From Coptodactyla brooksi (taxonomy: Eukaryota > Arthropoda > Insecta > Coleoptera > Scarabaeidae), in contig JAWQRM010000177.1 of assembly GCA_033557675.1 (NCBI GenBank), positions 1 through 27,289 of the forward strand: a stretch of DNA of 27,289 nt, read 5' to 3'. Under the pieces are notes generated by a model. It was not told the DNA's origin. It saw only the letters and a list, made by a program, of their open reading frames with translations, and did not search any database. Positions 1 to 9,136 of the stretch are shown one piece after another; positions within the stretch are counted from its first letter, which is position 1; every line of letters starts with the position of its first letter. The position numbers and the translations under genes were made by a program.

Positions 1-51
1 TAATCATGAGGAATAAATTCCCAAGTTTTTGCGTATAGGTTGAGAATCTCC

Positions 52-90
<39 letters not shown>
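52..90. repeat. (TA)n microsatellite
   Basis: An uninterrupted run of about 18 TA dinucleotides, seen directly. It follows a CTCCCTGTATATA string resembling the CACCCTGTATA transposon termini found elsewhere in the window, and it precedes a copy of the hammerhead-like dispersed repeat. Confidence 0.95.
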
Positions 91-92
<2 letters not shown>

Positions 93-110
93 CGTATGTC
101 AGTTAGTAGT

Positions 111-196
111 TAGTCTTTCGTCGCTGCTGATGATGCTAACTTGGTTAGCGAAGCATGCGTTGAGCATCTTTTTTTCACATTTTGGCGTAGTGGTGA
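111..196 (+). repeat. Hammerhead-like dispersed repeat, copy A
   Basis: Plus-strand copy of the family seen at 3555, 7560, 17700, 17787, 18304, 19345, 19617 and 21335. The CTGATGA box is at 127-133. It is followed by an extra T, a GCTAAC-TTG-GTTAGC hairpin (134-149) and a GAAG box where GAAA is expected (150-153). The cleavage triplet is GTT instead of GTC, and helix I (123-126 with 162-165) has one mismatch. The conserved tail GGCGTAGTGGTGAC ends at 196. The altered GAAA box and triplet suggest the core is decayed. Confidence 0.75.
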
Positions 197-1489
197 CTTC
201 ATTTTTACTTCATGTATGACAAAATAATTTTTAGCTTCATCTACAGAAATCCTATATCCAGAAGCATCAGAAAGTTAGGGCGCATTCAATTCTTTCGCAG
301 TCTTTGCGTCTATAATATCCACTGATATCAATCGCTTCTGCAAAATAAAATAACTAGTAAATTTAGTTAAATAGCTCCAAGTTTGATTTGTGGCATACTT
401 CGCAGAATATGATATAAAATTTAGTATAATGGTCACTTGTCAGAATGTATTAGAGAGAATTTCCTTGATTTAGAAATAGCAAAAAAATTTTACACAGCCA
501 AACATTTTTACTTTGCTACAAAGCCAAAGGTTCCAAACCCTCAACTTTATTGGGATACATGGTTAGGTCGAAACCATTATTAAGTTATTTCTATAAATGA
601 TATAAATCGAAATGACAACAGAAAACTACAAGCAAATATCGTTCTTTACTGTATTTGATAAGTACACGAAAACAGAAAAGGGATTACTATTTTCTTTTTT
701 CAAACAATATTCGGTTTCACTTTTTATAATATTTTACTCTGCAACATATTTCAGTCTTTTTTTCGTACCTCTAATCGATCTTATGCACTCTGTTGATATA
801 CACACTGCAAAATACCTCTGGAAAATGAAGTTCTCGACGTCATGCATGAACCGAGAGCAGCCACAGTAACGACCAGGCAATAGAGAAGAAGCCGCCTTTT
901 GTTTTTATACATCTATTTTCGGAGAACGATATCTTTTATTCGTTACATTTACATATTCGGGGTCGTGGCATATTTGAAAGTCAACGAGCTGTGCGTTCAA
1001 TCTTTCAAAAATAGTAAAACCGAGATGGCACGCCCGCTTTTCAAGGCAGACAGTCGTTTTCAGAGGCCATAAAATAAGAGACTGGTGTAATACGGGGTTT
1101 ATATAGATTTTGATGACGTATACATATATATAGGAGTTTAGAGAGAATCAATCAGATACGACGAAAGTTATGGATGTTTTCCACGTTATGGGCCATCAAT
1201 TGAAAATTTTATAACAAACATTTTATATAGGGATGATAGCTAAGCATAATAAAAAATTTTTATTAATAACGGAGACATGATTGTTTTAAGTTTCGTAATT
1301 TACTATTATCACTGGATGTTCATCATTTAGCAACGCAGAATCTGGTAGATGCAGATCGTCTTTATTCTCAAAGATATCATACAAGAGGCGAAGCCGCTTA
1401 ATTTCTAGTACAGTCAGGTGAGGAAATTGGTAATTCGCAGCCGAGTCGTGGGGAATACGTTGGGCTCGTCAGACCTAAGTACATTTGGA
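197..1489. other. AT-rich interval, no gene recognised
   Basis: Only short open frames with low-complexity translations are present; the longest, 612-869 plus, matches no family I recognise. Positions 510-548 (AAGCCAAAGGTTC and flanks) match 17868-17906 and, on the other strand, about 19345-19375. This looks like the downstream part of the hammerhead-like repeat separated from copy A by about 310 bp of other sequence. Confidence 0.6.
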
Positions 1490-1490
1490 C

Positions 1491-1720
1491 CTCAAGGAGA
1501 ATGTTCTGGATATTGTCGAGGGGTAACCTAAGGTTAGTACTCGGCTAATTGAAGTGCAAGTACACGTCTCGCAAATCAACTGTTTTGCAAATACTAAGGC
1601 GAAATTCACTCTATCAATTTCCTTAATACCAGTCGAAGAAAAAATTGCTATAGGAAGAGCAATTTTTGATCGCAACAATATTGTAAATTTCAGGCTATTG
1701 CGACCTTTTACGAAATAATT
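1491..1720 (+). pseudogene. Fragment of DD41D-type Tc1/mariner transposase (N-terminal half)
   Basis: Reading from 1491, the plus strand gives LKENVLDIVEG, a stop, then PKVSTRLIEVQVHVSQ. This resembles the helix-turn-helix segment (ENVLDIVEG-PKVSTR-VHVS) of transposases common in insects, usually annotated DUF4817 plus a DDE domain. It is followed by ANTKAKFT, which would align with the TDEAKFT first-aspartate motif, and FDRNNIVNFR, which would align with the next conserved block. If so, about 60 residues between the two domains were deleted and the first catalytic D is gone. The identification rests on short motif matches and could be wrong. Just downstream lies a better preserved relative at 2099-3181. 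Confidence 0.4.
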
Positions 1721-1909
1721 TACCGATGCTTACACGTCTTCGGTGACTCATTGGAAATATTGACTATAAAACTACACGAAATGTCGTCTTAATTGAACGA
1801 AGAAAGAAACTGTTACTTCTGTTGCTAACAATGGACGCGGGTTATTCAAGCATGTGCTCAAATTTGTAAACGTTTAGTACCAAATGTAACTCCATAAACT
1901 ATAAGTTGT

Positions 1910-2075
1910 ATCTACAGCTTGCGTCTTTCTGGATTCGGTATAGCGAGCGTTACAGTTGACAACAACGCATGGCGCCGAGCTACACGATGCAGACGAAACA
2001 GACTGCCCGCTGTGCTCAAGCGTATTTGCTTCATTTCGTTGCGGACTGTCGTACGCAACGCATCTATTCGACTGA
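1910..2075. other. GC-richer island of unknown nature
   Basis: A locally GC-richer stretch lying immediately upstream of the DD41D relic. Both strands have open frames across it, but neither translation is recognisable. It may be the 5' part of the adjacent element or older unique sequence. Confidence 0.3.
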
Positions 2076-2098
2076 ACGAAATATAAAAACAAATAACG

Positions 2099-3181
2099 GT
2101 ATACACCCCTGCTGAAAAATTGAAAATCACCAAGTGGTTTTATGGAGGTCGGTCTTCAAAAGAATGCGCAGCTTTATTTGAACAGACTTTTGAAAGAAGA
2201 CAATAAGCAGCCATTCCCAATAAGCAGACAATTTACAACATTGTTCGCATATTTAAAAATTGTTATTGTATAAAGAAGTGTTCCAAGCGCCACTTAAAGG
2301 AAGTGCCACCTCAAAAAGTTGAAGAAAGAGTGATGAGGAATGAAATGTTTTGTACAGTGGAAGCAAATGACACAAAATCGACCAAACAAATTAGCGAGGA
2401 ATTGAGTGTAAGCAGAAGTAATGTTTCACGCGCTTTGCGCAAGCACGGGTATAAGTGCTATAAATTCAGCAAGACACAAGAGTTATTTCCCGAGGATAAT
2501 ATTCGAAGAATGGAATTTTGTGAACAAGTGATGGAAAAGGCAAATGAAGATGAAAACTTTATTGCAAACATTGTTTTCACCGATGAATCTACTTTTCCAT
2601 TGCATGGAAAACACAATCCTTCTGTTGATCGTTATTGGTCTCGGGAAAATTTACATAAAAGTATCTCTGTTCGCACCCAATATCCACAAAAGCTGAACGT
2701 TTGGACTCGACTTCCTGGTGACCATTCAATAATCCGCTGTTTCATTGACGGGACCATAAACGCACGGAAATATTTAGATCTAGAAACGCAAATAGTTCCG
2801 GCTATCCAGAACATTCTTGGAATAGATCTAGACATTATTTGGTTTCAACAAGACGGCTACCCGGCGCATAATGCAATGAATTAATGTTAATAAATTTTGG
2901 ACAAACTTATTCCCTAATCGCATTATGAGTGGGGTAGGGAATATTAAATGGCTAGGGAGATCTCCAGATTTGTTCCCAAATGATTTTTTCTTGTGGGGGT
3001 TTTTTATGGAGATCATTTATGGTCATGAGCGGGCGGAAAATTAGTGGACCTGAAAGCTAAAATTAACGAAGCAGTCATCCCAATCACACCTGAAATGCTT
3101 TCTAATGTTAGAAGCAATTTTTACGATCGATTGGGGTATTGTTTATCTGCTCAGGGAGGTCTATTTGAGCCGCATTTGTAA
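2099..3181 (+). pseudogene. DD41D ('rosa'-type) Tc1/mariner transposase, broken
   Basis: Relic of a cut-and-paste DNA transposase. From 2099 the frame reads YTPAEKLKITKWFYGGRSS, an N-terminal helix-turn-helix of DUF4817 type. An in-frame TAA at 2204-2206 interrupts it, and the frame then stays open from 2303 to 2884. Visible motifs are FTDEST (first catalytic D), NVWTRLPG, and WFQQDGYPAHN (second D). A 1-nt frameshift near 2880 moves the reading to a frame with WLGRSPDLFPNDFFLWGFF. Counted across the shift, 41 residues separate the second D and the D of PND, the spacing of the DD41D group. A second shift with a stop near 3041 leads to an EAVIPITPEMLSNVRSNF-type tail ending in TAA at 3179-3181. 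All three catalytic D codons survive, but at least three lesions make it non-coding. No start codon or clear terminal repeats were found. Confidence 0.85.
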
Positions 3182-3348
3182 TTTTATTCTTTTGTTTTGC
3201 GTTCAGACAGGTTTTTAAGAATTTATTTTATTTTAGAATATTTTTTTTAATTTCCTTTTATAAAATTACATTTGTTTCTTTACGCAATCAGCGACAAAGA
3301 TACTAACAAAATTGAAAGAAAACAGTTTTATTCCCCTTAATTTTTTTT

Positions 3349-3431
3349 GTACGCCTTTTAAACACCTAGACGCACCTAGGAGGTACGCCTTTTAAACACC
3401 TAGACGCACCTAGAAGGTAAACACCTAGGAG
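3349..3431. repeat. 34-bp tandem repeat, about 2.4 copies
   Basis: Units at 3349-3382 and 3383-3416 start GTACGCCTTTTAAACACC and differ at one position near the end; a partial third unit runs 3417-3431. Each unit contains two CACCTAG words (CACCTAGACG and CACCTAGGAG). It begins about 165 bp after the DD41D relic. Confidence 0.9.
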
Positions 3432-3554
3432 GTCACAACACGCAATTTGCAAGAGGGTAATCCTGTTGCCAATTATATCGCTCTCCCTATGCCGAGTTTT
3501 GCGTGACGCGTACTGTATAGTGCATGCGTAAACACACTAAGAGTTCATGTACAA

Positions 3555-3625
3555 ACAATTGTCACCACAACATCACAACTCAAAAGATACTCACTCGACA
3601 CACGTTTCGCTAATCAAGTTCGATT
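3555..3625 (-). repeat. Hammerhead-like dispersed repeat, copy B (partial)
   Basis: The minus strand carries the tail GTTGTGGTGAC, the GAAAC box, a GTGTGTC triplet segment and part of the hairpin (ACTTGATTAGC). The CTGATGA side is missing, so this is a truncated copy without a complete ribozyme core. Confidence 0.65.
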
Positions 3626-3954
3626 TGTAAAACATAAGTTTCTTTCATTTAGAAATAACAACAGAATGTTTAATTATAATCCTCAGTACAACATTTATTA
3701 TAAAAATAGTTTGCTTGACTTTATATCAGACGTCGCCAGTGCACGGATGGGAATGCATTATCTTCGAAGTTGAGAGAGAAAAGAATTAAATTGATATTAA
3801 TAATATTCCTCCCGTTCCGCCAGCTTTCCTTTTTCTGCAACACCCGCAGTAAAAAATAAATATAGATAAAAATGTAACACTTGTAACACGCTATGAAGCT
3901 GACAAATTGTCTAATAATACAAATTTTAAATCAAAAGAAGTGACAGATATTTTT

Positions 3955-4891
3955 ATGGAGAGGTATTTTGTTATTACAAACTGTAATTAATTTACCTAAA
4001 CAAGAATGGAACTGGTCGGAATACGAATCAATTTGTATTCGAAATTTTTCTACATTGATAATTGATAATTCTACATTGAGTGAAGACAAGTACCCGCGTC
4101 CAAAGTTATATGAGGTTCTTGAATATTTACGCAAGAAGTTTAGTTCAGTATTAGTTCCGAAGGAAAAGTGTTGGGGGTGAAAGTTGATTACTATTCAAAG
4201 GAAGATCGAGTTGGAAACGGTACATTCCACTGAAAATATCCCGCTTTGGCATAAAATCATTTGTTTTCTGTGAATTACAATCAGGATATAAATGGAATTT
4301 TTTATTTTATATTGATAAAAGTATTCCATTTATGGATAGTATCAAAAATCCTATGTCTACTAAAACTGTGTTATACCTAACAGATCTTTTATTAGGTATC
4401 TGCCCAACTTGCTGATTATTTGCTACAACGCAGAACAGATATCTATGGAACTCTTTGAGCAAATAGAAAGGATCTATCGTCAACGTTTGGAGCCTTAAAA
4501 CATAGGAAAGGAAAAATCAGAGCTTTTTAAATGGAGAAAGTCGAGGTCCTACAATGACAAGATAAGAAAATAATTTGTGCACAATTCACAACCCATCATC
4601 ATGTATATCTAGTAAAATAAAAGAAACTTATAGTGACATGTATGAGGTGACAGAAATACAACAAGATTGATAGAAAGACTCTTCATTACCCACATTCCTC
4701 CAAGTCCAATCAAAAAGGGATCTCGCAGAATCTGCGCCGTATGCTATTTCAAGAAAAATGGATAGAAAGTACGAAAAGAAACACGAACCTGGTGCGAGGA
4801 TTGCAGTATCGGGTTGCGCAAGGAGCCCTGTTTCAAAATATACCATTTCCAGAAATCGACTTTTTTCTTGTATTTCCCATACAATGTATGA
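3955..4891 (+). pseudogene. piggyBac transposase relic A (PGBD4-like)
   Basis: Degraded piggyBac-superfamily transposase. In order: EDKYPRPKLYEVLEYLRKKF and SSVLVPKE (about 4080-4165); after a frameshift, FKGRSSWKRYIPLK and FGIKSFVFCELQSGYKWNF (about 4193-4315); then LADYLLQRRTDIYGTL (4410-4455), followed by an in-frame TGA at 4456 and ANRKDLSSTFGALKHRKGKI. Further stops precede DKKIICA and THHHVYLVK. The cysteine-rich C-terminal domain is recognisable as CAVC...RKETRTWCEDCSIGL...CFKIYH, ending at TGA 4889-4891. The first catalytic Asp position appears as Glu (CEL for the usual CDS/CES). The GGVD region with the third Asp is deleted between YLVK and the C-terminal domain. Motif order and wording match the PGBD4-like clade. 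It cannot encode a functional enzyme. Confidence 0.85.
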
Positions 4892-6281
4892 CAATTACGT
4901 TTCCTACGTAATGTACATTAAGCGTTAATAAAGTATGTAGTTACACTTTTGCTTTCCTTTTTTAAAAAGGAAATACAATCCTTATTTGTAAACATACTTT
5001 AGAGCGGTGAAAATGACACTTCAACGCCACAGCAGCTAATTCTTCTACTGGATCGACCGTTTTATACACTCTATACATCAACAACAGCGCCAACTCACTG
5101 CTACCATATCCTGTTTGCGCATTCCAGATCTTCTGCCATTTTCTGGTCTACGTTGCAACTAGTTTATTTACAACCCTCGTATGTTTTATGTGATTGTCGA
5201 ATTAAGTTTACAATGTAATTCCAGGATAAGTGCAAAGCCTTCAAAGTAACAGCACGAATAAAAGTTGTTATAATACTTGTGGAAGAAGTAAACATTCCAC
5301 CACATTTCCCGTTACAAGTGCGCAATACCTAGGAAAATGCGTTGCCAGAGAGATATAATATAAGAATAAATCGAGCAGAGCGGATAGCTCACTTAATCTA
5401 AATCTCCTCAATTTTTATTTTTTGGAACTTCTACTATGGTGTACCTAGTATGCTCATCGAGGATGAAAGAAATAAATTCTAACAGCTGTTATGATACCAG
5501 TGCAACCATTCAATTTTTCGAGAGTAGTATTTTATTTATAACTTTTGTCTCTCTACCTGGTTGCACAACACATTGAAATGTCCCGCGTCCAGATGGCATC
5601 TTTGCAGAAACCTCGTGAATTAAAACGAGCTGTAACTACTGAACTTTGTGATAACAAGTGACAGTAACGATGAAGTATTTCGTTATTCACAAACCTTACA
5701 GTTATGCGTATAGATTTGAAATTATCCTGTACTTATGGACCAACGATGATCTTAAACAGCAGGGAATATAATAAATGTTTTTGTTAAATTTTAGTTTGTT
5801 AGTAAACTAGAAATTTGATTAATATAATCTAATTTACCGATATCTTCAAGATCACATGATCTTACCTCATTATAAATATATATACTGTTCTGGAATCTTT
5901 ACAGCTTGTCAGCCACACGTATTTCAGTAAAACGACTAAACTGCTTCATTATTTAAACATGTTTTCATTTAAGATATCGTGAGTTTTATAAAAGAGGTCC
6001 AAAAAGATTACCTTATTCTTCTACATGAGAAGCTAAACTACTGTAAATTCATTAAACTATGTAAGCAACAATAATATTATATAGTGAACACGTTTTCGTT
6101 ACCAAATCAATTACCAAATCAAATCACCATTTGATTTGGTAATCGGTTTTTATAGGACTAGCAAGGTCGATAGCTTGGCAATGAGATTAACAAAACCACA
6201 TCGTCCTATTCAGGTATTCTGAACAGTTTCTTCTAAGGAAAACTAAATTTGCATGCTTAATTAATACTTGTAAATAATATA
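4892..6281. other. Interval without recognised genes
   Basis: AT-rich with a modestly GC-richer patch at about 5010-5170. No translation in any frame resembles a known family. The only clear structure is the hairpin at 6110-6143, annotated separately. Confidence 0.5.
6110..6143. repeat. Perfect 15-bp inverted repeat, 4-nt loop
   Basis: ATTACCAAATCAAAT at 6110-6124 is followed by CACC and its exact reverse complement at 6129-6143. A partial direct copy (ACCAAATCAATT) lies immediately to the left. The left arm is thus present three times in about 45 bp, consistent with a local templated duplication. Confidence 0.9.
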
Positions 6282-6310
6282 CCATGTGTACAAGCTTACA
6301 TTCACTGTTT
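6282..6310 (+). repeat. mariner terminal inverted repeat, left
   Basis: Starts CCATGTGTACAAGCTTACAT and pairs with 7492-7520 with about six mismatches. TA immediately precedes it. Confidence 0.8.
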
Positions 6311-6359
6311 TTTAGACAGAAAAACGTATATTTTTTTTTCATAGAAAGCAATTAGAAAT

Positions 6360-7357
6360 TTATTCAAAGTAACTCCCCTCGCTAGCTATACACTTTTTCC
6401 ATCTCTCGGGCAATTTACGGATACCACGCTAAAAAAGTCCTCTTTCGAGGCAAACCACACATCAAGGCATGTTCGGACGTCTTCGTAAGAATCGAAGTGC
6501 TGCTCAGCAAGCGTGTGTTCCATCGACGAAAACAAGTGGTAGTCGGAAGGGGCCAGGTGTGGTGAATAAGCGGGATGGGATAGCACCTTCCAGTTGAGAG
6601 TCTCCAAGTAGTTTCGGACCATTATTGACATATGCGACGGTGCGTTGTCCTGAAGGATCGGCTTGTCAACTCTTTGTTGATAATCCGGCCTTTTTTCACG
6701 CAGAGCACGACGCAATGTGATCCGTTGTTGATGGTAGCAGTAGGCATTGACAGTTTCACCAGGTTTCAACATCTCATAATAGACGATATCCTGCTGATCG
6801 CACCAAACGCACAGCATCGTCTTCCGTCCGAAGCGATTTGGCCTTGGGGAAGATGTTGATGGTTGACTCGGATCAACCCACGATTTCTCGAAATATATAC
6901 ATTTTTCATCGTCAGTCACAATCCGATGCAGGAACGACTTTCTTTCTTGTCTGGCGAGCAAGATTTCACATGTGTTTTGGCGTCGCTCCATCTGCCTATC
7001 GTTCAATTCATGCGGCATCCATTTTCTGATCTTTTGAACCTTTTCCATTGCACGTAGACACATGGCTGCTTGAGGAACGCCCAATTGCTCGATAAGTATT
7101 TTTTGCGATTGGGTATCGTCCTCGTCCAAAAGAGCCTGCAATTCATGGTACTCAACCTTACTAGGCTGATTTTCATGTTTCTTGTTGCTGAAGTCAAAAT
7201 TACCGTCCATGAATCGATGACAGCAATCTCTGCATGTTATTTCCGATAAAGCACTGTCACCATAGGCCTCTACAAGCATCCCATGCGATTCGGCAGCCAA
7301 TATCCTCAAATTGAAGCAGAAAAGCAGAGCTTCCTGCATATGCTCTTGACATGGCAC
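6360..7357 (-). pseudogene. Mos1-like (mauritiana subfamily) mariner transposase, broken
   Basis: Open from 7357 to 6386 (323 residues); Mos1 transposase has 345. N-terminal helix-turn-helix residues ESHGMLVEAYG are followed by the linker WMPHEL (about 113-118), the counterpart of Mos1 WVPHEL. Catalytic residues are kept: D150 (TDDEK), D237 (QDNAPSH) and D272 (APSDYH), with the DD34D spacing. The usual TGDEKW reads TDDEKC, and SPDLAP reads SPHLAP, both at normally invariant positions. About five residues are missing after EKS relative to Mos1. Near residue 305 a frameshift diverts the end; the expected tail (RGIRKLPERWKKCIASEGSYFE) lies in the neighbouring frame and stops at 6360-6362. It is recently decayed and almost certainly inactive. 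The start at 7357 fits the position of the Mos1 start. Confidence 0.93.
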
Positions 7358-7491
7358 AAAACAGAAAAATGTATGTTGTTGTATGAAATTCCTGATTATG
7401 TGTACTGATTAATGTTCACAGATTACAAACTCATAACAAAAAAATAATGGCGTATCCGTGGTGGCTACGCCCACTAATGTCATCTATGAGT

Positions 7492-7520
7492 AAACAGAGG
7501 ATTTAAGCTTTCACACCTGG
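7492..7520 (-). repeat. mariner terminal inverted repeat, right
   Basis: Read on the minus strand it begins CCAGGTGTGAAAGCTTAAAT and matches the left terminus at 6282-6310. It is followed by TG instead of TA. Confidence 0.8.
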
Positions 7521-7540
7521 TGTTAATATAATGTGCACAA

Positions 7541-7636
7541 CATAAAGTTAAACAATACCACCATTACACCAAACCCGAAAAGTTTATGTTCGACGCCCGT
7601 TTTGCTGATCATGTCGGCATCGTCAGGAACAACAGA
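7541..7636 (-). repeat. Hammerhead-like dispersed repeat, copy C
   Basis: The core lies at 7588-7630 on the minus strand. Helix I arms GTTC and GAAC are fully complementary and differ from the GCTC/GAGC of other copies, a compensatory pair change. The box CTGACGA fits CUGANGA. The helix II hairpin has two mismatches, and the GAAA box reads AAAA, which should abolish cleavage. The tail (GGTGTAATGGTGG...) continues to about 7541, 20 bp from the mariner end. Confidence 0.75.
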
Positions 7637-7639
7637 GAC

Positions 7640-8336
7640 AAACAAAACGATTGAACAGCTAAAATTAACAAAAGAAGGCTTAATAATTGTAATAACGGTA
7701 ACGGTATGTAGTTTTGTATCATTTTCAATATTTCTGTGTGGCATTTTACTATTTTGGTCTCATGTTTTGTTTTCACACCAAGTGTGTGACTTAAAATTAA
7801 CAGCTTCTACTTAATTTTTATTATTTTCTCTTAAGAGGAAAAAATCGATGTCGAGATTTTGATGAATCTTTACGAATTAGGCTTTTTGTAGCCTATTTAT
7901 GTTATTTTTGATGGTTGGTCTGTCTATCCGTTCGTCTGTCCGCCTGTAAGTCGTTTAATTATTACCACATTAAACTAATTAAAACAATACTTTACATACA
8001 AGCTAATTATTATATAATCTGGTCACAATAAGGATTTCGTAAAAATTGTATGTATGGTTGAGGTACTTAACCTAACATTTTTTTGATTTTTTGTAACTTT
8101 TTGTAACAAAATATATTTTTGTAATCTACATAAAATTGTGAGTAAAAATCTATAAAGACAGTACATGCTTAAAATCACCAGTTCTCGAGTTATAAGAATA
8201 ATTGATAAAAATACAGTCCTATGAGGCAAGATTATATTTCGTTCTTAATCTCGGGTATCGCTCGCTTTAAAAATTTTTTTTTCAAATAAAGGATGCATGA
8301 CATCGAACTCTTCACAATTTGAAACAGTTTCCGAAT
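7640..8336. other. Interval without recognised genes
   Basis: AT-rich, with a degenerate TCTGTC-rich stretch at about 7917-7948. Two overlapping frames at 7523-7814 read through the repeat copy and are not treated as genes. Confidence 0.5.
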
Positions 8337-8337
8337 A

Positions 8338-8475
8338 TAGAGGGTGTTCAGTTTATTCTAAAAACTATCCAACTTCAGATGTTTAAATGAAACACCCTGT
8401 ATATTATGATATTTTTGAATTCCTTTTAAGACTTGAGGGCAACTTTAATTATTATATATCAGTTCTAAATTGCAC
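8338..8475. mobile_element. Short transposon-end sequence of CACCCTGTATA type
   Basis: GAGGGTGTTC (8340-8349) and GAACACCCTGTATA-like sequence (8388-8401) face each other, forming an imperfect inverted pair about 50 bp apart. Downstream, TATTATGATATTTTTGAATTC closely resembles 25868-25890. This is a terminus or solo remnant of an element family also present at 25855-25900. The full element is not visible. Confidence 0.45.
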
Positions 8476-8759
8476 AGGGAAAAGGATAACAGGTACAAAT
8501 GGAATTTTTTTACTATTTTTTATATTTAAACCAGGGGCAAGGTAAGAGAAATTCATGTACGATGTACATCTTCTAGTTTTCATAGCTACTAGATACATGC
8601 AACCATTTTCTCGCAGCCACATGTCATTCATAACGGATGAACAAAAATAAACGAAAAACTAAAATATGAACTGAATTAATTAACCTACCAAAAATAGTTT
8701 TTTAAGGTACCAAACAAATAAAATCAAGCTCGAACGATTTCTGTTGCAAAATTAAATAA

Positions 8760-8807
8760 ATCATCGCCAATACGATAATTATGTCATCGCCAAACCGATA
8801 ATAATTA
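8760..8807. repeat. Short direct repeat, two copies of about 24 bp
   Basis: TCATCGCCAATACGATAATTATG and TCATCGCCAAACCGATAATAAT lie back to back, differing at a few positions. Confidence 0.7.
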
Positions 8808-9118
8808 AGTTAAAGTAAAGCAATTAAAGCAGTTTTATATAAGTATTTAATACCTTCAACTATAAAAGGCGTCTAATTATTTAGCGAAAATCGTATTTAC
8901 CAACGTTTTTGGTTATATCTCGGAAACAATATAATTGGGTCAATTTTTTCTTTGACTTCTACTTTCTCGTTATAAGTAAGAGGTTGTTCCGACATGCACT
9001 ACAAATTTTGACCATTCTCTATATTGTGGTCCATGTTTTGATTGATTACGATTTGTGAAAAGGGATGTGCGATGTTTCTTTTAATAAAAATGTGTTTCTT
9101 ATTTGACACTATCGATTT

Positions 9119-9136
9119 GAACCACTCTGTATATAC
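9119..9136 (-). repeat. Candidate transposon terminus
   Basis: Read on the minus strand: TATATACAGAGTGGTTCAAA, resembling the TACAGGGTG-type ends of short insect DNA elements. The sequence to its left (about 8880-9118, including a TATATCTCGGAAACAATAT string) may be the element body. No partner terminus was confirmed. Confidence 0.3.

Larger units (their letters stand above)
6282..7520 (-). mobile_element. Mos1-like mariner element, near full length (1239 bp)
   Basis: Bounded by imperfect 29-bp terminal inverted repeats. The left end is 6282-6310 (CCATGTGTACAAGCTTACAT...). The right end is 7492-7520, which reads CCAGGTGTGAAAGCTTAAAT on the minus strand. A TA dinucleotide flanks the left end at 6280-6281, as expected for mariner. 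The right flank is TG, so the target duplication has decayed or the junction is altered. The length compares with about 1.29 kb for the Mos1 reference. It encloses a minus-strand transposase pseudogene. Confidence 0.85.

Noticed and set aside
612..869. 85-codon plus-strand frame with a hydrophobic middle
   Set aside because: Phe/Ile/Tyr-rich translation typical of AT-rich noncoding DNA; no family recognised.
6545..6560. D to H change in SPHLAP of the mariner taken as loss of the third catalytic residue
   Set aside because: Counting from D237, the DD34D third residue is the D of APSDYH (D272), which is intact; the changed D is conserved but not the catalytic one.
7523..7814. Two overlapping opposite-strand open frames
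   Set aside because: They read through hammerhead-like copy C; the minus-strand PDDADMISKTGVEHKLF string is just translation of the repeat, and similar translations appear from copies E and D.
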